Assembly: GCA_963556255.1 (NCBI GenBank)
Contig: OY744608.1
Span: forward strand, 10,802,449 to 10,866,448
Reading direction: 5' to 3'
From: Allolobophora icterica
Taxonomy: Eukaryota > Annelida > Clitellata > Crassiclitellata > Lumbricidae
Length of the DNA stretch: 64,000 bases
Position 1 is the first letter of the stretch, and each line of letters opens with the position of its first letter. Position numbers and translations under genes: made by a program. The notes beneath the pieces are model-generated. The model was given only the letters and a program-made list of their open reading frames with translations. It did no database searches and was not told the DNA's origin. Below are positions 50,542 to 64,000 of the stretch, in pieces.

Positions 50542-50862
50542 ATCCAGTGGCACCAATCAACATTACATCTCTTAATGTAACAGATACCTCAGTCACGCTG
50601 CGCTGGTTCCAGGCTGGGTTGGGCACCAATTTCTCAGTAACAGTGGAAGGGAAGGAATCATATAAGAAGCAGCTCTATCCTGAACCTCCGTGTTTGGGAG
50701 AAATTTCAAATGAAAACAACAGCACAAACAGGAAATTTTGTAACTGGACATGGGTGTCGTTTGTCATTCCCGATCTGCCCAAGGCTGGTGCGACGTACAA
50801 CTCCACAATACGTGTGTGCGTTTTGGATCGGTGTGCAAATGCTTCACATACCTTTCAAACAG
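50542..50862 (+). CDS. FN3 receptor gene: fibronectin type III exon 1
   Basis: A 321-bp exon bounded by TTTTCTGACAG and AACAG|GTTTAT, phase 1 at both ends. It encodes one FN3 domain of 107 residues: strand A/B PINITSLNVTDTSVTLRW with the core Trp, then FQAGLGTNFSVTVEG, and the F/G region AGATYNSTIRVCVLD. At least six N-glycosylation sequons (NIT, NVT, NFS, NWT, NST, NAS) place it outside the cell. Four cysteines (PPC, KFC, RVC, DRC) are unusual for FN3 and may form disulfides. Symmetric one-exon FN3 domains are typical of receptor tyrosine phosphatase ectodomains. Confidence 0.85.
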
Positions 50863-51309
50863 GTTTATAAAATTCTGAATTTTAACAACTTCAAGTGAAA
50901 GTTTTAAATATAATTAACTTATTTACATGTCTCTACAGAAGCAATGTAGAGGTGCTAAAAGGTCATTGGACTGCCTGAGGCACTCACAATACCACAGGAA
51001 TTCCATGACACCGTAACCCAACCCACTCTGTACCCTTCTCTGTCCCGTCTTCTGACAACCGGATTTGTTCTTCACATGATATCTTTGGACAACCCCTCTG
51101 ACTTGACACAGGGCTCTTGAATAAATAGTACTTTAGAAATTCTCAAGTATACGATTGCGAAATATAGCCTATACTGTTGTATTATGATGTTTGCTTAATT
51201 TACCATTGAATGCAAAGTCAGAGGATTGATTTAGTGTGTTGCTTGTTACTTTATGCTATAGTAGTCTCATTGCAACCTCCAGTAGCATAATTTGTTCAAC
51301 TGCTTAATG

Positions 51310-51428
51310 ATAATGATGATGATGATGATAATAATAATAATAATAGTAACGATAATAATAATAACAATAATAATAATGATAATAATAATAATAATAATAA
51401 TCATCATCATCATGATAGTGTTAGTAAT

Positions 51429-51467
<39 letters not shown>

Positions 51468-51468
51468 T
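51310..51468. repeat. TAA/GAT microsatellite, left side of the retroelement
   Basis: Imperfect AAT, GAT and CAT units becoming perfect AAT by 51433-51467, where the element begins. Confidence 0.92.
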
Positions 51469-54914
<3,446 letters not shown>

Positions 54915-55197
54915 GAAAGCACATCCAATAAACCTATTCATACATTCGTCATTCATTCATTTCTCTTTGAGTGGTGCTGTATGAATTCACTAAATATTGT
55001 GCTTATAATTACGATAGAATAGACAGGGAACACGTAGAATGCATCAGACCAGCAGGTTTATTGTCTCTACGAATAGGGTCAGCTTTACATGTATCTCTTT
55101 TCCTTTGTCTGCAAGCATTGTTTGCTGAAATAGATTAGAAATATAATTATTCAGGGTTGCATATATAAAATATGTTTTCTGATATAATATTATCAGA

Positions 55198-55262
55198 AAG
55201 CAAGTGTACATATACATACACATATATAATTGATATATGTGTATGTATATGTACACTTGCTT
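55198..55262. other. 65-nt perfect hairpin in an intron
   Basis: Arms of 30 nt are exact reverse complements (left AAGCAAGTGTACATATACAT..., right ...ATGTACACTTGCTT) around an AATTG loop. It lies 115 bp before an FN3 exon. Partly TA/CA-rich, so a microsatellite-derived palindrome is possible, but the GCAAGTGTAC end is not simple sequence. Confidence 0.7.
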
Positions 55263-55376
55263 ACATATATACATCATGTACATCACTACATAGATATGTA
55301 TACAGAGGTAAATTTACAGAGCACCAGTTAAGAGACTTCTGAAGTGTTTTTAAAGTTTGAATTTTGATTTTTCCAG

Positions 55377-55670
55377 CACCTGCAGATCCTGGTGAAATCA
55401 AGCCTGTGATCGGCACACAAAGTGTTCCTGTGATCGGCACACAAAGTGTTAATGTGTCCTGGTCTCAGAAAGGAGTTGCAAACAACTTTAGCATCTTGGT
55501 CAGTGATCCATCCGCCAGAGTTCATTGGACTTCTGATAATAAAATGCCAGAGCAGCATGTGTGGGCCTTTATTGACCAGCTGTCCACCCCGGGACAACTT
55601 CTTGCCATTACGATTACTGCCTTGAGCGGTCACTTGAAGAGCAACAGTCGGACAGTACTCTTCAATACAA
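55377..55670 (+). CDS. FN3 receptor gene: fibronectin type III exon 2
   Basis: A 294-bp exon between TTTTTCCAG and ACAA|GTAGGT, phase 1 at both ends, 98 residues. Starts APADPGEIKPV; core Trp in VNVSWSQKGVANNFSILV; later WAFIDQLSTPGQLLAITITAL. A 21-bp direct repeat (CCTGTGATCGGCACACAAAG) duplicates seven residues (PVIGTQS) at the start of the domain. The W-x-Q-x-G motif is shared with the other three FN3 exons. Confidence 0.82.
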
Positions 55671-55714
55671 GTAGGTTTAGCTAATCATACTTCTAGTCCT
55701 CGTTCATTCATTTA

Positions 55715-55980
55715 TGCATTCAAAGCATTTATGTAGCGCCTATACAGTATACAAGGTATCTGCTCATAGGTGCTCCCAGCCCAACCCCAGCAAAGAGGAC
55801 AGTTTTCCAGTGATGTGCATGCACTGTTTAAAGTACATGCAGGTCTAGAGAAAGACTTCTAGGCAGATGGCGCAGTCGCTGAAAGGCTTGATGTTGGTTA
55901 GTTTCTGTTAAATGATAATGTGTCATAACAAAGATTATTTTTGTGGCCCTCAGTGTGGGACTGGCACTACCAGAGTGCAC
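55715..55980. repeat. LINE/SINE tail fragment and family G remnant
   Basis: GCATTTATGTAGCGCC and GGTGCTCCCAGCCCAACCCC (55722-55790) match the 3' end of the L2/CR1-like LINE. 55917-55980 (TGTCATAACAAAGATTATTT ... GTGGGACTGGCACTACCAGAG) matches the reverse complement of family G with a deletion. Confidence 0.6.
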
Positions 55981-56697
55981 GCAGTTACGGAGTTAAGCTT
56001 GATGTTGCCATGTAATCACACGTTTATGTGGTGTATCTCCAACGTCAACTCCCAGATGGGCTACGAATCCAACGTCACAACCCAGCACGATTGAGCAGAA
56101 TGGTTTTCAAGCACTGGTGGAAGAGTGGCTAAGATAGACTCATGACCTCATGTTGGAGGATGCTTGGGAAATTGTTCCTGAAGTATATAGCTCAGTGAAG
56201 CTTCTATGCTTGGCTGTGTAAACTGGTATATATAAAATTCTTGCATTATTTCTAATCTAACAGATAATTTATTTAAATAACGAGGCAGTTCACCTGCTTT
56301 CTACCGCCTCCGTAAGTCTTCTCTTGTTAACCGTGACTGGACTGGGAGCACCTCTGACTAGGTTTTTGAAGAGGCGCTATATAAATTATCACAATGAGTG
56401 AATGTATATATAGTTTTTGTATACATATATTTGTGAGAATTTTGATGTACGGTTTAGCATTGTATAAAGCAGCTTAATGAACCTGTAGTTGTAATTGTGA
56501 CAATTAAAATAGTGTCATCAGTAGCGAGCTACTTCTAGGGTGCTTTAAAATGTCAATTGTCAACACAAGTACTAAGAGTAACATATTAGATAAAATTTCT
56601 GCTATTTTCAAAATGTGAACACTTTTGTTATTCTGAGTAGATGCTGAAATGCTGTTCCACACATGCGGAAAGCATTGCGGATCTGCGGCCCGAAAGG

Positions 56698-57085
56698 CAG
56701 TGGCGGCGCCAGACATGTTTTATAACCAGGGCATAGCCAGGGCAGTCAGACAAGTGACCAGCGCAGAGGGCGATTTATAGAGAGCGCGGTAGCGCAAGCT
56801 TAAATGGTGACCATGTAAGATCGCGCTACCGCGCTCGCCATAAATCGCCCCTCCCCTGCACTATAGTAAGGAGGTCAAATGGGGGGAGCACCCCGGAAGC
56901 TTTTTGACATTTCTAAAGCAAATCTTAACATTTCAGTGAATTTATTGAATCTATATCTCAGGATATAAAAAATATTCCCAAACAAATTCTGGGTAGGGCA
57001 GAAATTCTGGCAGGGTATCGACCAGGGCAAAGGCTTTTTTACCAGGGCATTTGCCCTGGCGCGCCCTGGTGTAGCGCCGCCCCTG
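56698..57085. mobile_element. hAT-like MITE 8, nested in a LINE relic
   Basis: Termini CAGTGGCGGCGC and (inverted) CAGGGGCGGCGC; exact 8-bp duplication CCGAAAGG (56690-56697 and 57086-57093). The 388-bp interior has repeated CCAGGGCA words near both ends and a 28-bp hairpin pair (56768-56795 with 56823-56850, two mismatches). Confidence 0.95.
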
Positions 57086-57299
57086 CCGAAAGGCCCAGTC
57101 TCCCATTTTAGTCTTAGCAGCGAGAAAAAATATAGATCGGCAGACTTTTATGATTACAGCCATAGTCGATTCAGATGTTGTCAGATATGGCTTGATGCAA
57201 TTGGCAAGATACCTAGTTGCGCAGTTATTCAGACACTTATTCGCGAGAAGCCGGAGAACGTGATCCGCTGGCAGATCCTGAGCCACCTGAAGCTCGTCT

Positions 57300-57547
57300 T
57301 ATTTATTTATTTATTTATTTATTTATTCCGGATATTTCTATAGCGCCTCTCGAAGTCAACTACTACTCAGAGGCGCTCCCGACTACAGCATTTGATACTG
57401 TGCCGGAATTTTCACGCCGAAGCGCCACGAGCAATTGCGAGTGAAGGACTTGCCCAAGGTCCGTACGCAGCGGCTAGAGTGGTGGGATTCGAACCTGCAA
57501 CCCTCCGGTCACAAGGCGCCGAACTTACCACTGAACCACCACGCCTC
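57300..57547 (-). repeat. tRNA-derived SINE, family A (minus copy)
   Basis: Reverse complement of the 33.4-kb copy, with an ATTT-repeat tail at 57300-57327 and GGATTCGAACC as the inverted B box. CGTCTT on both sides may be the core of a target duplication. Confidence 0.9.
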
Positions 57548-57799
57548 GCGTCTTGTAACACAGGTGTGATGTGGTCGAATTTTTTATTCGAACGGCCAGA
57601 CAAGCAGCGGCGTTGATGACCATCTGAAGATGAATGATCTTGTGCTGGTTCCAGCGTAGGTGATGTTGCAGTAATCAATTTGGATCAGATTAACTTTGTA
57701 GAAGTTTGAGGGTCCCATCCTGTGCGAGAGACCGGGTGACAGATCTAATCTGTCTGAGGGTTGGAAGCTGGACATCACAAGTCCTGCAATTTATGATGT

Positions 57800-58340
57800 C
57801 TTCGATAGTCCAGTGGATGAGCTGGTCATAAAACTTTGCTCTTTACCTACTTGCTAGGGTAAATTGTTGAGGAGCTGAGAAGAATGGACCCTGACAGCTG
57901 CCTGCATATGTTGGTCCCATGGCTGACTCATAGTGAACCACCACTGTTCCAAACTGGGATGAAAGGGAACAAGAGGTGCCAAATGGGGAGGACTTCTTCA
58001 GATCCATAAGTAATTAAGTCTGTACTTAACTGTATGCCAAAATATTGTTAAAACTTATTTTTAGTCATCACAGATTTGATTCTGTTATGTTTCAAAAACG
58101 TGATTATTGTTAACCACCATTTTGATCACTGTAACGCTTGGGGATGCAAGACTACCTTTTTACTCTTATGTCCCAAAAAGGCATTGTCCTTTTGGCTTTG
58201 TGGTTATTTTCAATGACCTTTTCATCACCCTTTCATCCCACTCTAATAATGAGCCGTAATCGAATGCTAAAGAGTGGCATATACTTAATTAAACATAATT
58301 ATTTTGTGTGTGTTGGTGTTTGAACGTGTTTCTGTTTGTT
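57800..58340. other. Intron of the FN3 gene, nothing recognised
   Basis: No repeat family or exon is evident before the acceptor at 58344. Confidence 0.5.
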
Positions 58341-58344
58341 TTAG

Positions 58345-58623
58345 AGCCTTCCAAACCAGGTTCCCTGGTTATCTCTGACTGTAATGATGAGAATTTGTGC
58401 ATACAGTGGGAACAGCCGGGCATTTTCGATTCATATATCATCAGTGTTAACGGTTCTGAAGCAGCCGTTTTATGTTCGAATTCATCCGATGCAACAAAGA
58501 ATCTGACGACTGTTAATTGCATTGTGCAGCACGTTGTCCCATCTGGCTCATCTACCACACTGTCAGTTGCTGTTAAAAGCGGATCTCAGAAGAGTGATGA
58601 GATGAAGGATGTCTACGTGAAAA
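58345..58623 (+). CDS. FN3 receptor gene: fibronectin type III exon 3
   Basis: A 279-bp exon between TTTGTTTTAG and GAAAA|GTAGGT, phase 1 at both ends, 93 residues. Starts EPSKPGSLVISDC; core Trp in LCIQWEQPGIFDSYIISV; G strand TTLSVAVKSG. Sequons NGS, NSS and NLT. Linker form (E)PxKP is shared with exon 4, indicating tandem duplication of neighbouring exons. Confidence 0.87.
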
Positions 58624-58739
58624 GTAGGTCCTTATGTATGCATGCATGTACGTACATACAGAGAGATATCTGGATTTTTAATTCGTCATAGAAACCTGTC
58701 TGATTCCAAGAAAGGCACACTGTGTTGGTACTTAATCAT

Positions 58740-59590
58740 TTAATCCATGTATGTACATACATTAATGTAATGTAATTTTTTAATTCCTATCACACCCGGT
58801 GTCCATTGCACAAGTCATCAACTTTTGGTGAACTACTGTGTATAACTCCATGTAGCACTAGGGTGGTGCTCAAAAACGTTATTTTGTGGAAATGGATGGG
58901 ACAGCCCCTAGTTATGTTGCTTTTGATATACTAAGCTAGTGTGCAAAATATTATAAAATTATTCCATCATTTAGGGGTGCCACATGAGATGACAAGTTTT
59001 CCAAATTTTAGACAAGGAATGTAAGCACAATTGTGATCGATATAATCGATATTCTTTTGTATTTTGTGAAACCGAAAGTAAATTTCAAATTGCTAGGTTT
59101 AAGGCACAATACTTAAAGAGTATTTTTGAGCATAATTGAACTCTGTCTGTTTGATTCAAGAATAAAATATTTATTAGTCCATTTTTGTGACCGTTAACTT
59201 CTTGGGGTCCGGATACTTTTTCCAATGTTCGGACACCACATGGAACAAAGCCTGCTTTTGACCTTCATCCTTGGTCAGTATTTGATTGTATTCTTGGATC
59301 AGTGCCAATCCCCTTTTCTGCTCTATCATTCACCACACTCAACCTTTCTGATGACGCTCCAAATAAATAATTTAAATAATAATAACACGGACAATTTCTA
59401 TAGGGCCTTAACCTGACCATGTCGCCGCAAGATGCTGTCCTGTTTCCACGAAGTTGGACCTTTCTCCAGCCAATCAATGGGTATGCATAGTATTCATCAT
59501 GTTTGAAGTCACAAAATCTCAAGAGTACATTCATTCATTCATTCATTCATTCATAACGGGCATTTATATAGCGCCTCTTCAAGGAGTACT
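58740..59590. other. Intron of the FN3 gene
   Basis: Contains a LINE-tail fragment at 59556-59610 (CATTTATATAGCGCCTCTTC, GTGCTCCCGACTAC) preceded by ATTC repeats at 59529-59552. No exon seen. Confidence 0.5.
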
Positions 59591-59599
59591 ACTCAGAGG

Positions 59600-60600
59600 T
59601 GCTCCCGACTACATGAAGCTGCGTGTACAGTAATTTGTGGACATTTGGATGGAATGCCAACACCAACTTTGGTTCTCATTGTTTGCACCAACAAGGCCTT
59701 GGAAGCAGCATCAGTGCAGTCATCGAAAAAACAGAAATCGACCAAATCCTCACTGAGGTAACAAGCATGACGGAAAGTGCCTTTAGAGTAGAGTGTGAAG
59801 CTGTGAACCATGATCTGAGATAATCAAAGCAGATGAACAGGTTAAGGGAACGTAGCAAATTTATTTTCCAGAAGGTAATTCGCAATTGAGATCGCAGAAG
59901 GAATACTTTGTGAGAATAGATGGCCTTGGCCATCCACCTGGCCCTATGCATCAATCAATCAATCAATCAATCAATCATTTATGTAGCGCCCCTCCAAGGA
60001 AGCTACTCGGAGGCGCTCCTAGCCCAACCCCGACGAAAGAGAACAGTCTTTAGAGCAGAGAAGAAAGCGGTGAATGAGTTACGAGGAAGAGACCGCAGCT
60101 CAGGAGGAAGCCCATTCCAAATTGTGGGTCCAATCACGGAGAAAGCGCGCTGCTGCATAGTAGCGGTGTGTGCACAAGGGACAGAGAGATCACCACGGGT
60201 TGCAGAGCGAAGAGAGCGGTGACATGACACCAGAGGCTGTAATATGCAACCCTCGACGTGGGACATGACCTATGTAGATCAGTGCAAGTTCCAAGAGCTC
60301 TAGATAATCATCACGAGGCTGACTGTCTTTCTGCAAACATTCCACTTCAAATTCAACAGCGTCTTCCATCATTTCGTTGTTATTGTTAAACTGCAATTTC
60401 ATCATCTGACAAACCATCAGCAAGCATGTCATGGACGATCAAAGGCAATGCATTCTGATATCGTTTAAGCAAAGGTATTTCCTGTCCAGGAAACGGTCCA
60501 GCCAGAGGGTTGAAAACATCTTTTAAGACACCTTTTAAAATGTGATCAATTTGAAATGGATTATGAATAATGTGGGATAGTGTGAGTAAGTAAGTAAATA
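59600..60600 (-). pseudogene. Degenerate ORF of a mobile-element-like invertebrate protein family
   Basis: Minus-strand pieces in order: LKDVFNPLAGPFPGQEIPLL (about 60515-60455), ECLQKDSQPRDDYLELLELA then YIGHVPRRGLHITASGVM (about 60340-60225), HRARWMAKAIYSHKVFLLRS (about 59950-59890), and, in a shifted frame, YLSEDLVDFCFFDDCTD (about 59760-59710). I recall the PRDDYxELLEL and HHARWMAKAIYSLK words from multi-copy uncharacterised invertebrate proteins, but cannot name a function. Frameshifts, stops and an inserted LINE tail make it a pseudogene. It lies in an intron of the FN3 gene on the opposite strand. Confidence 0.5.
59950..60224 (-). mobile_element. L2/CR1-like LINE 3' end, nested insertion
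   Basis: Minus frame HRSLRSATRGDLSVP then AFSVIGPTIWNGLPPELRSL and RRGWARSASE is about 90% identical to the C-terminus of the 20-21 kb LINE. It ends in GGGGCGCTACATAAATG and TTGA repeats. It interrupts the degenerate ORF between its GVM and HRARW segments. Confidence 0.9.
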
Positions 60601-61740
60601 AATAATTAAACGTTAGAAACGCCTTAAATGTACAGACTACAAAAGTTCAGAAAATTGTTAAAAAATTGCAAATATTTATTTACTCCTCAGCTCCAGTTGA
60701 TTCTAATTTATATATTTATTATTTAATTTTTTATTTATAAACAAATCATCAGAGAATATGGTATCCAACAATATATGGTGCATCACACTCATCACATAAT
60801 TACAGTAATCAAATAATAGGTTCTAGAAGTGATGAACTTTCATCCAGCTCCTGAAAAACTAAGAAAGTTGATTTTTACGGCTTCAATGATGCATGGTGTC
60901 ATATGCAAAACTTGAGTTGTCATGTGGCACGCCTAAATAATGGAATATTTTAAAAAAGATTTTGCACATGAGTTTCTACTACCAATACGAACAGAACTAG
61001 GGGGTGTCCCGGGCATTATTTAAAAAAAACTTTTTTCTCTACCACCCTAATGTAGCACGCTTATTATTGTTCAAATTCTGTTGCGACATTGTTCTTAAGT
61101 ATAATTTTTTATGAATCTAATCCCAGGCTGAAAATGTTAGAAAGTGCTACGTAAAACCTAAGCCTGATCAACAGCTTATTCACAAATGTTGCATCAAGTC
61201 TTAGTGATTGTCCGAGTATAGAATTTGAATAACAAAATGTGGTTGTCCGGAGACCTAGGCCTATATGGCCTTGCGATTACATTTCTTGTCTTGTCTTGAC
61301 TCATCGTGTCTATAGCTGTCTGCATTATGAAGTTTGGTCACACCTTGAATTGTCCATCTCCAGTTTCTTTCTGTCTTCAGCAGGCTTCTGTAGATAAAAC
61401 ACTTGTGGTAAATCCATTCCAGTCCTTTTGTTAACATCCATGCTGAGTAAGTGAATGAGTGACTAATAAGAAATTGATGTGTCAGACATTGAAATTTGAT
61501 TCATAGGCTACCAAGCTGTCCTTAGTTTTTCACATGCTTGCGCCCAAACATTTAATCCTGTTGCGTTTTTGTCAACGGGAATTTCTGCAATAAACGAATA
61601 TTGATTGATTGATTCTACCCTACATTATTTCTTTCTCAAAACAGTCTGCATGCTTCCTCGTAGTGTTGTGTTGTTGTTGTTGTTGTTGTTGTTGTGGTGG
61701 TGGTTGCAAAAACGTTAGGCCTATCTGTTGACTTCTCATT
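60600..61740. other. Intron of the FN3 gene
   Basis: AT-rich. (TGTTGT)n lies at 61663-61692 and a TTGATTGATTG tail at 61602. No exon seen. Confidence 0.5.
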
Positions 61741-61753
61741 CCTTCCTTTTTAG

Positions 61754-62056
61754 AACCAGCCAAACCAGAAGGTCTTCATGTGGTGACGGCTAATATCAGT
61801 ACCAACACAGTCTGCCTTTCCTGGAATCAGACAGGTTTCTATGATGAATTAAAAATCCAGATATCTCTCCCCAATCACAGCTATGAAAGAAATCTGACCA
61901 TTCCCAAGAGCAATGTTACACGCATGTCCATTGATGACCAGATGCTGATGTGGTGCATCAATGACCTGCCCTGTCCTGGCGCCGCATACAGTTTCCGTGT
62001 TGCTACAGTTAGTCATGGAAAGGGAAGCGACTTACAGAATCTGCGTTTTCATTCAG
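61754..62056 (+). CDS. FN3 receptor gene: fibronectin type III exon 4
   Basis: A 303-bp exon between TTCCTTTTTAG and ATTCAG|GTTTGT, phase 1 at both ends, 101 residues. Starts EPAKPEGLHVVTANIST; core Trp in VCLSWNQTGFYDELKIQI; later MLMWCINDLPCPGAAYSFRV with the Tyr of strand F. Sequons NIS, NQT, NHS, NLT and NVT. The donor implies further exons beyond the window, where transmembrane and cytoplasmic parts would lie. Confidence 0.87.
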
Positions 62057-62260
62057 GTTTGTTCTATTGCTTCATCTGTTGATGTCTAAAAAGGTGATTG
62101 CTGCTGCAGTCTGCCTCTGCACAGTGTATCTGAGCATCTGAAGTGCGCCCTATCCTGGTGTTTAACAGTTTAACATATTTAACATATTTTTGTGCAAACT
62201 ATAATGTCAAACGCAATTAAGTTAATAATAAGTGATTTCTAGATGGCTCATCTCTTGCGT

Positions 62261-62490
62261 GGGGCGTGGTGGCTCAGTGGTAAGTTCGGCGCCTTGTCAC
62301 GCCTTGCAGGTTCGAATCCCACTCTAGACGCTGCGTACGGACCTTGGGCAAGTCCTTCACTCGCGATTGCTCGTTGTGCTTCGGCGTGAAAACTCCGACA
62401 CAGTATCAAATGCTGTAGTCGGGAGCCCCTCTGAGTAGTAGTAGGCTTCAGGAGGCGCTATAGAAATATCCGAAATAAATAAATAAAATA
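62261..62490 (+). repeat. tRNA-derived SINE, family A
   Basis: GGCGTGGTGGCTCAGTGGTAAG, B box GGTTCGAATCC, 3' end GGCGCTATAGAAATATCCG and an AAAT-repeat tail. A few small deletions relative to the 33.4-kb copy. Confidence 0.92.
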
Positions 62491-62639
62491 TGTAATTCCT
62501 ATCAAGGGATCATAGATGTGTTTACTTTCGCGCTTGTGTCTGGGGTATGTTCATTAAAATATTTTTTGTGATACCATAATAATTGATTAGATAGGTGACT
62601 ACCTCTTTGCTAATGATGTCCAAGGCATGTGTTCGTGGG

Positions 62640-63540
62640 ACTCCTTCCTCTCAATTTCTTCTTGCTGAGCGCATCGTAGCTTTCTCGTGATCTTCATTCC
62701 TGTATGTCTTCCAATCGCCTCTCCCTCAACTCGTCCAAAGCCCAATTTATCTGGTTTGGCATTCCTCAGCAACTTGAGAAACTTGACTTTGCTCTGCTCT
62801 CTCAAAGGTTTCCGCTTTTCTCTTTCTCGTCTAGAGTTCGCGATCTAGGAGTGACCCTTAACAATTCTCTAACCTTTACTGAATAGGGCCTATATTTCCA
62901 AACTCACTCGCATTTCCTATTTTCATCAAAGGCGCCTTAGGGCCATCCTTTGCTCTGTCTCATCTCCCATTTTCACCTCAATTGTCCATGCATTTGTCTG
63001 CTCTAGACTTGACTGCTGCAATTCCCTCCTCATCGGTCTTCCCAAGGTCCGTCTCACTCCTCTTCCGTCCGTTCTCAATGCCTCTGCTAGACTAATTGCC
63101 TGTCTTCCTCGATTGTCTCACATCGCCACCTTTGTGGCAGAAGAACTCCACTGGGTCCCGCTTTCTGCCCGCATCCAATTCAAGGTCCTCATCCTTGTCT
63201 CTAAGGCTCAGCATGGCTTACTCCGAAATATATATGTGACTTAATTTTTCGCTCTCACTCTGCTGCTTCTCATCGTCCTCTTCGTTCATCTGACTGGACC
63301 TCCTTGTTCCCTGTCAGGACTTCACTGGCTCAATCTAGATCTTTTGCTTCCATTGGCCCTGCCCTTTGGAATGAGCTTTCTCCGTCCGTCCGTTCGTTCT
63401 TCTCTCAGGTAACGTACTCTTCCTCTTTGTCCTTTCTTAATATTTGCTTTTTCTCTCGGAGTCTCTCGCATTGGGAGCGCTTCTGAATGGCTCTCCCGCT
63501 ACAAGTCTTTATAAAAGCCACAATACAATACAATACAAAT
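62640..63540 (+). pseudogene. L2/CR1-like LINE relic of a second subfamily
   Basis: Plus-strand pieces: MSSNRLSLNSSKAQFIWFG, RVRDLGVTLNNSLTF, YFHQRRLRAILCS, IVHAFVCSRLDYCNSLLIGL, ELHWVPLSARIQFKVL and SFASIGPALWNELSPSVRSF, in family order but split by stops and shifts. The end is TTTATAAAAGCCACAATACAATACAATAC, a pentamer tail unlike the TTGA tail of the other subfamily. Confidence 0.8.
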
Positions 63541-64000
63541 ACTTGGTCTTCATCTTTTCATTGTGGGTTTGATTCCTGGTCCATCGTTTGGACATTTTGC
63601 GTTTTGGTTGTTTGGTAGTACACTAACCCCGCTTGATTTGTTGTAAATTCGAGCCATGAGTGAACTGCAGTTGTTCCTGTATTCTTGGAGTACCACAATT
63701 CGGTTTTGGGGTAATGTCATTATTGAACAGCCTTCCTGCTCTTTGGCTGACCCTGTGTCTGACGAAATTACCCTTCCCAACTCTGTATGTGTAGAAATGG
63801 AATGTTTCAGGTCAATCCCAGTTGATGTATGGCGTCATATATGGAGACGACTTTTCATGACATTAACAACTCGTTTTTCAGCCAATTAACTGATTAGGAA
63901 ATCATTCACCTGTTTACTTTTTGTGTTGTGGACCATGACATCCTGTGTGGAAACAAGGGCTGCTAACCTTTTTTATTAAATGTTGTGTTGGATTGCTCTT
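63541..64000. other. No gene recognised
   Basis: Presumed further intron of the FN3 gene; no FN3 exon or repeat family is visible. Confidence 0.4.

Larger units (their letters stand above)
56640..57800 (-). pseudogene. L2/CR1-type LINE relic interrupted by a MITE and a SINE
   Basis: On the minus strand: LTRLQIDYCN-like frame LIQIDYCNITYAGTSTRSFIF (about 57690-57620), then after the SINE KCLNNCATRYLANCIKPYL (about 57240-57180) and AAKTKMGDWAFR (about 57125-57090), and after the MITE AFRAADPQCFPHVWNSI (about 56700-56650). This is the usual order DYCNxxY...GDRAFSxAxPxxWNSL of such LINEs. Removing the two insertions restores the reading order at the GDWAFR/AADP junction. Confidence 0.7.

Noticed and set aside
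55912..56094. Frame with CNHTFMWCISNVNSQMGY resembling an FN3 piece
   Set aside because: It overlaps a family G repeat and has neither acceptor nor donor in phase 1; the MWCI word is likely coincidence.

Overview
This is a repeat-saturated nuclear genome window from a metazoan, most likely a marine invertebrate; I cannot resolve the phylum. The reasons are intron-split genes with GT-AG borders and phase-matched exons, several clades of non-LTR retrotransposon fossils (L2/CR1-like, RTE-like, a restriction-like-endonuclease type), tRNA-derived SINEs, hAT-type non-autonomous DNA transposons with exact 8-bp target duplications, and very long di- and trinucleotide microsatellites. There is no operon structure, CRISPR array, rRNA gene or intact tRNA gene.

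Layout. 1-17 kb: no convincing complete gene; SINEs, a 5'-truncated RTE-like relic (3.4-4.1 kb), five or six hAT-like MITEs (7.7-16.5 kb), microsatellites, and one candidate signal-peptide exon (minus strand, 13.2-13.3 kb). 17.0-19.7 kb: a three-exon minus-strand gene for a Fos/ATF3-like bZIP factor (about 480 residues as joined by phase) whose N-terminal half carries a degenerate tandem SIPxxW repeat. 20-21.7 kb: an L2/CR1-like LINE fragment sitting between two (CAT)n arrays. 22-47 kb: SINEs, LINE scraps, MITEs, minisatellites, foldback sequences, and two weak candidate secretory first exons (35.4 and 36.9 kb).

47.7-62.1 kb: exons of a plus-strand gene for a secreted or membrane protein: a hydrophobic start followed by a Ser/Thr-rich stalk, then four fibronectin type III exons, every visible junction in phase 1. 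Tandem one-exon FN3 domains with many N-glycosylation sequons suggest the ectodomain of a receptor-type tyrosine phosphatase (PTPRJ/PTPRB/Ptp10D style) or a similar receptor. No transmembrane or catalytic exon lies in the window; the gene should continue past 64 kb. Its first FN3-FN3 intron carries an apparently intact 971-codon retroelement ORF (51.8-54.8 kb) lying inside a split TAA microsatellite. Its later introns hold nested insertions, including a LINE relic interrupted by both a hAT MITE and a SINE.

The most notable signals are: the set of hAT-like MITEs with exact TSDs, several sharing GGAAC-type internal motifs; retroelements sitting inside microsatellites of matching sequence; the intact retroelement; the repeat-bearing bZIP protein; a 75-nt and a 65-nt near-perfect hairpin; and a roughly 17-fold excess of the octamer TAGGCCTA. 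I did not find a clearly new molecular system; the hairpins and the bZIP protein are the best candidates for something undescribed.
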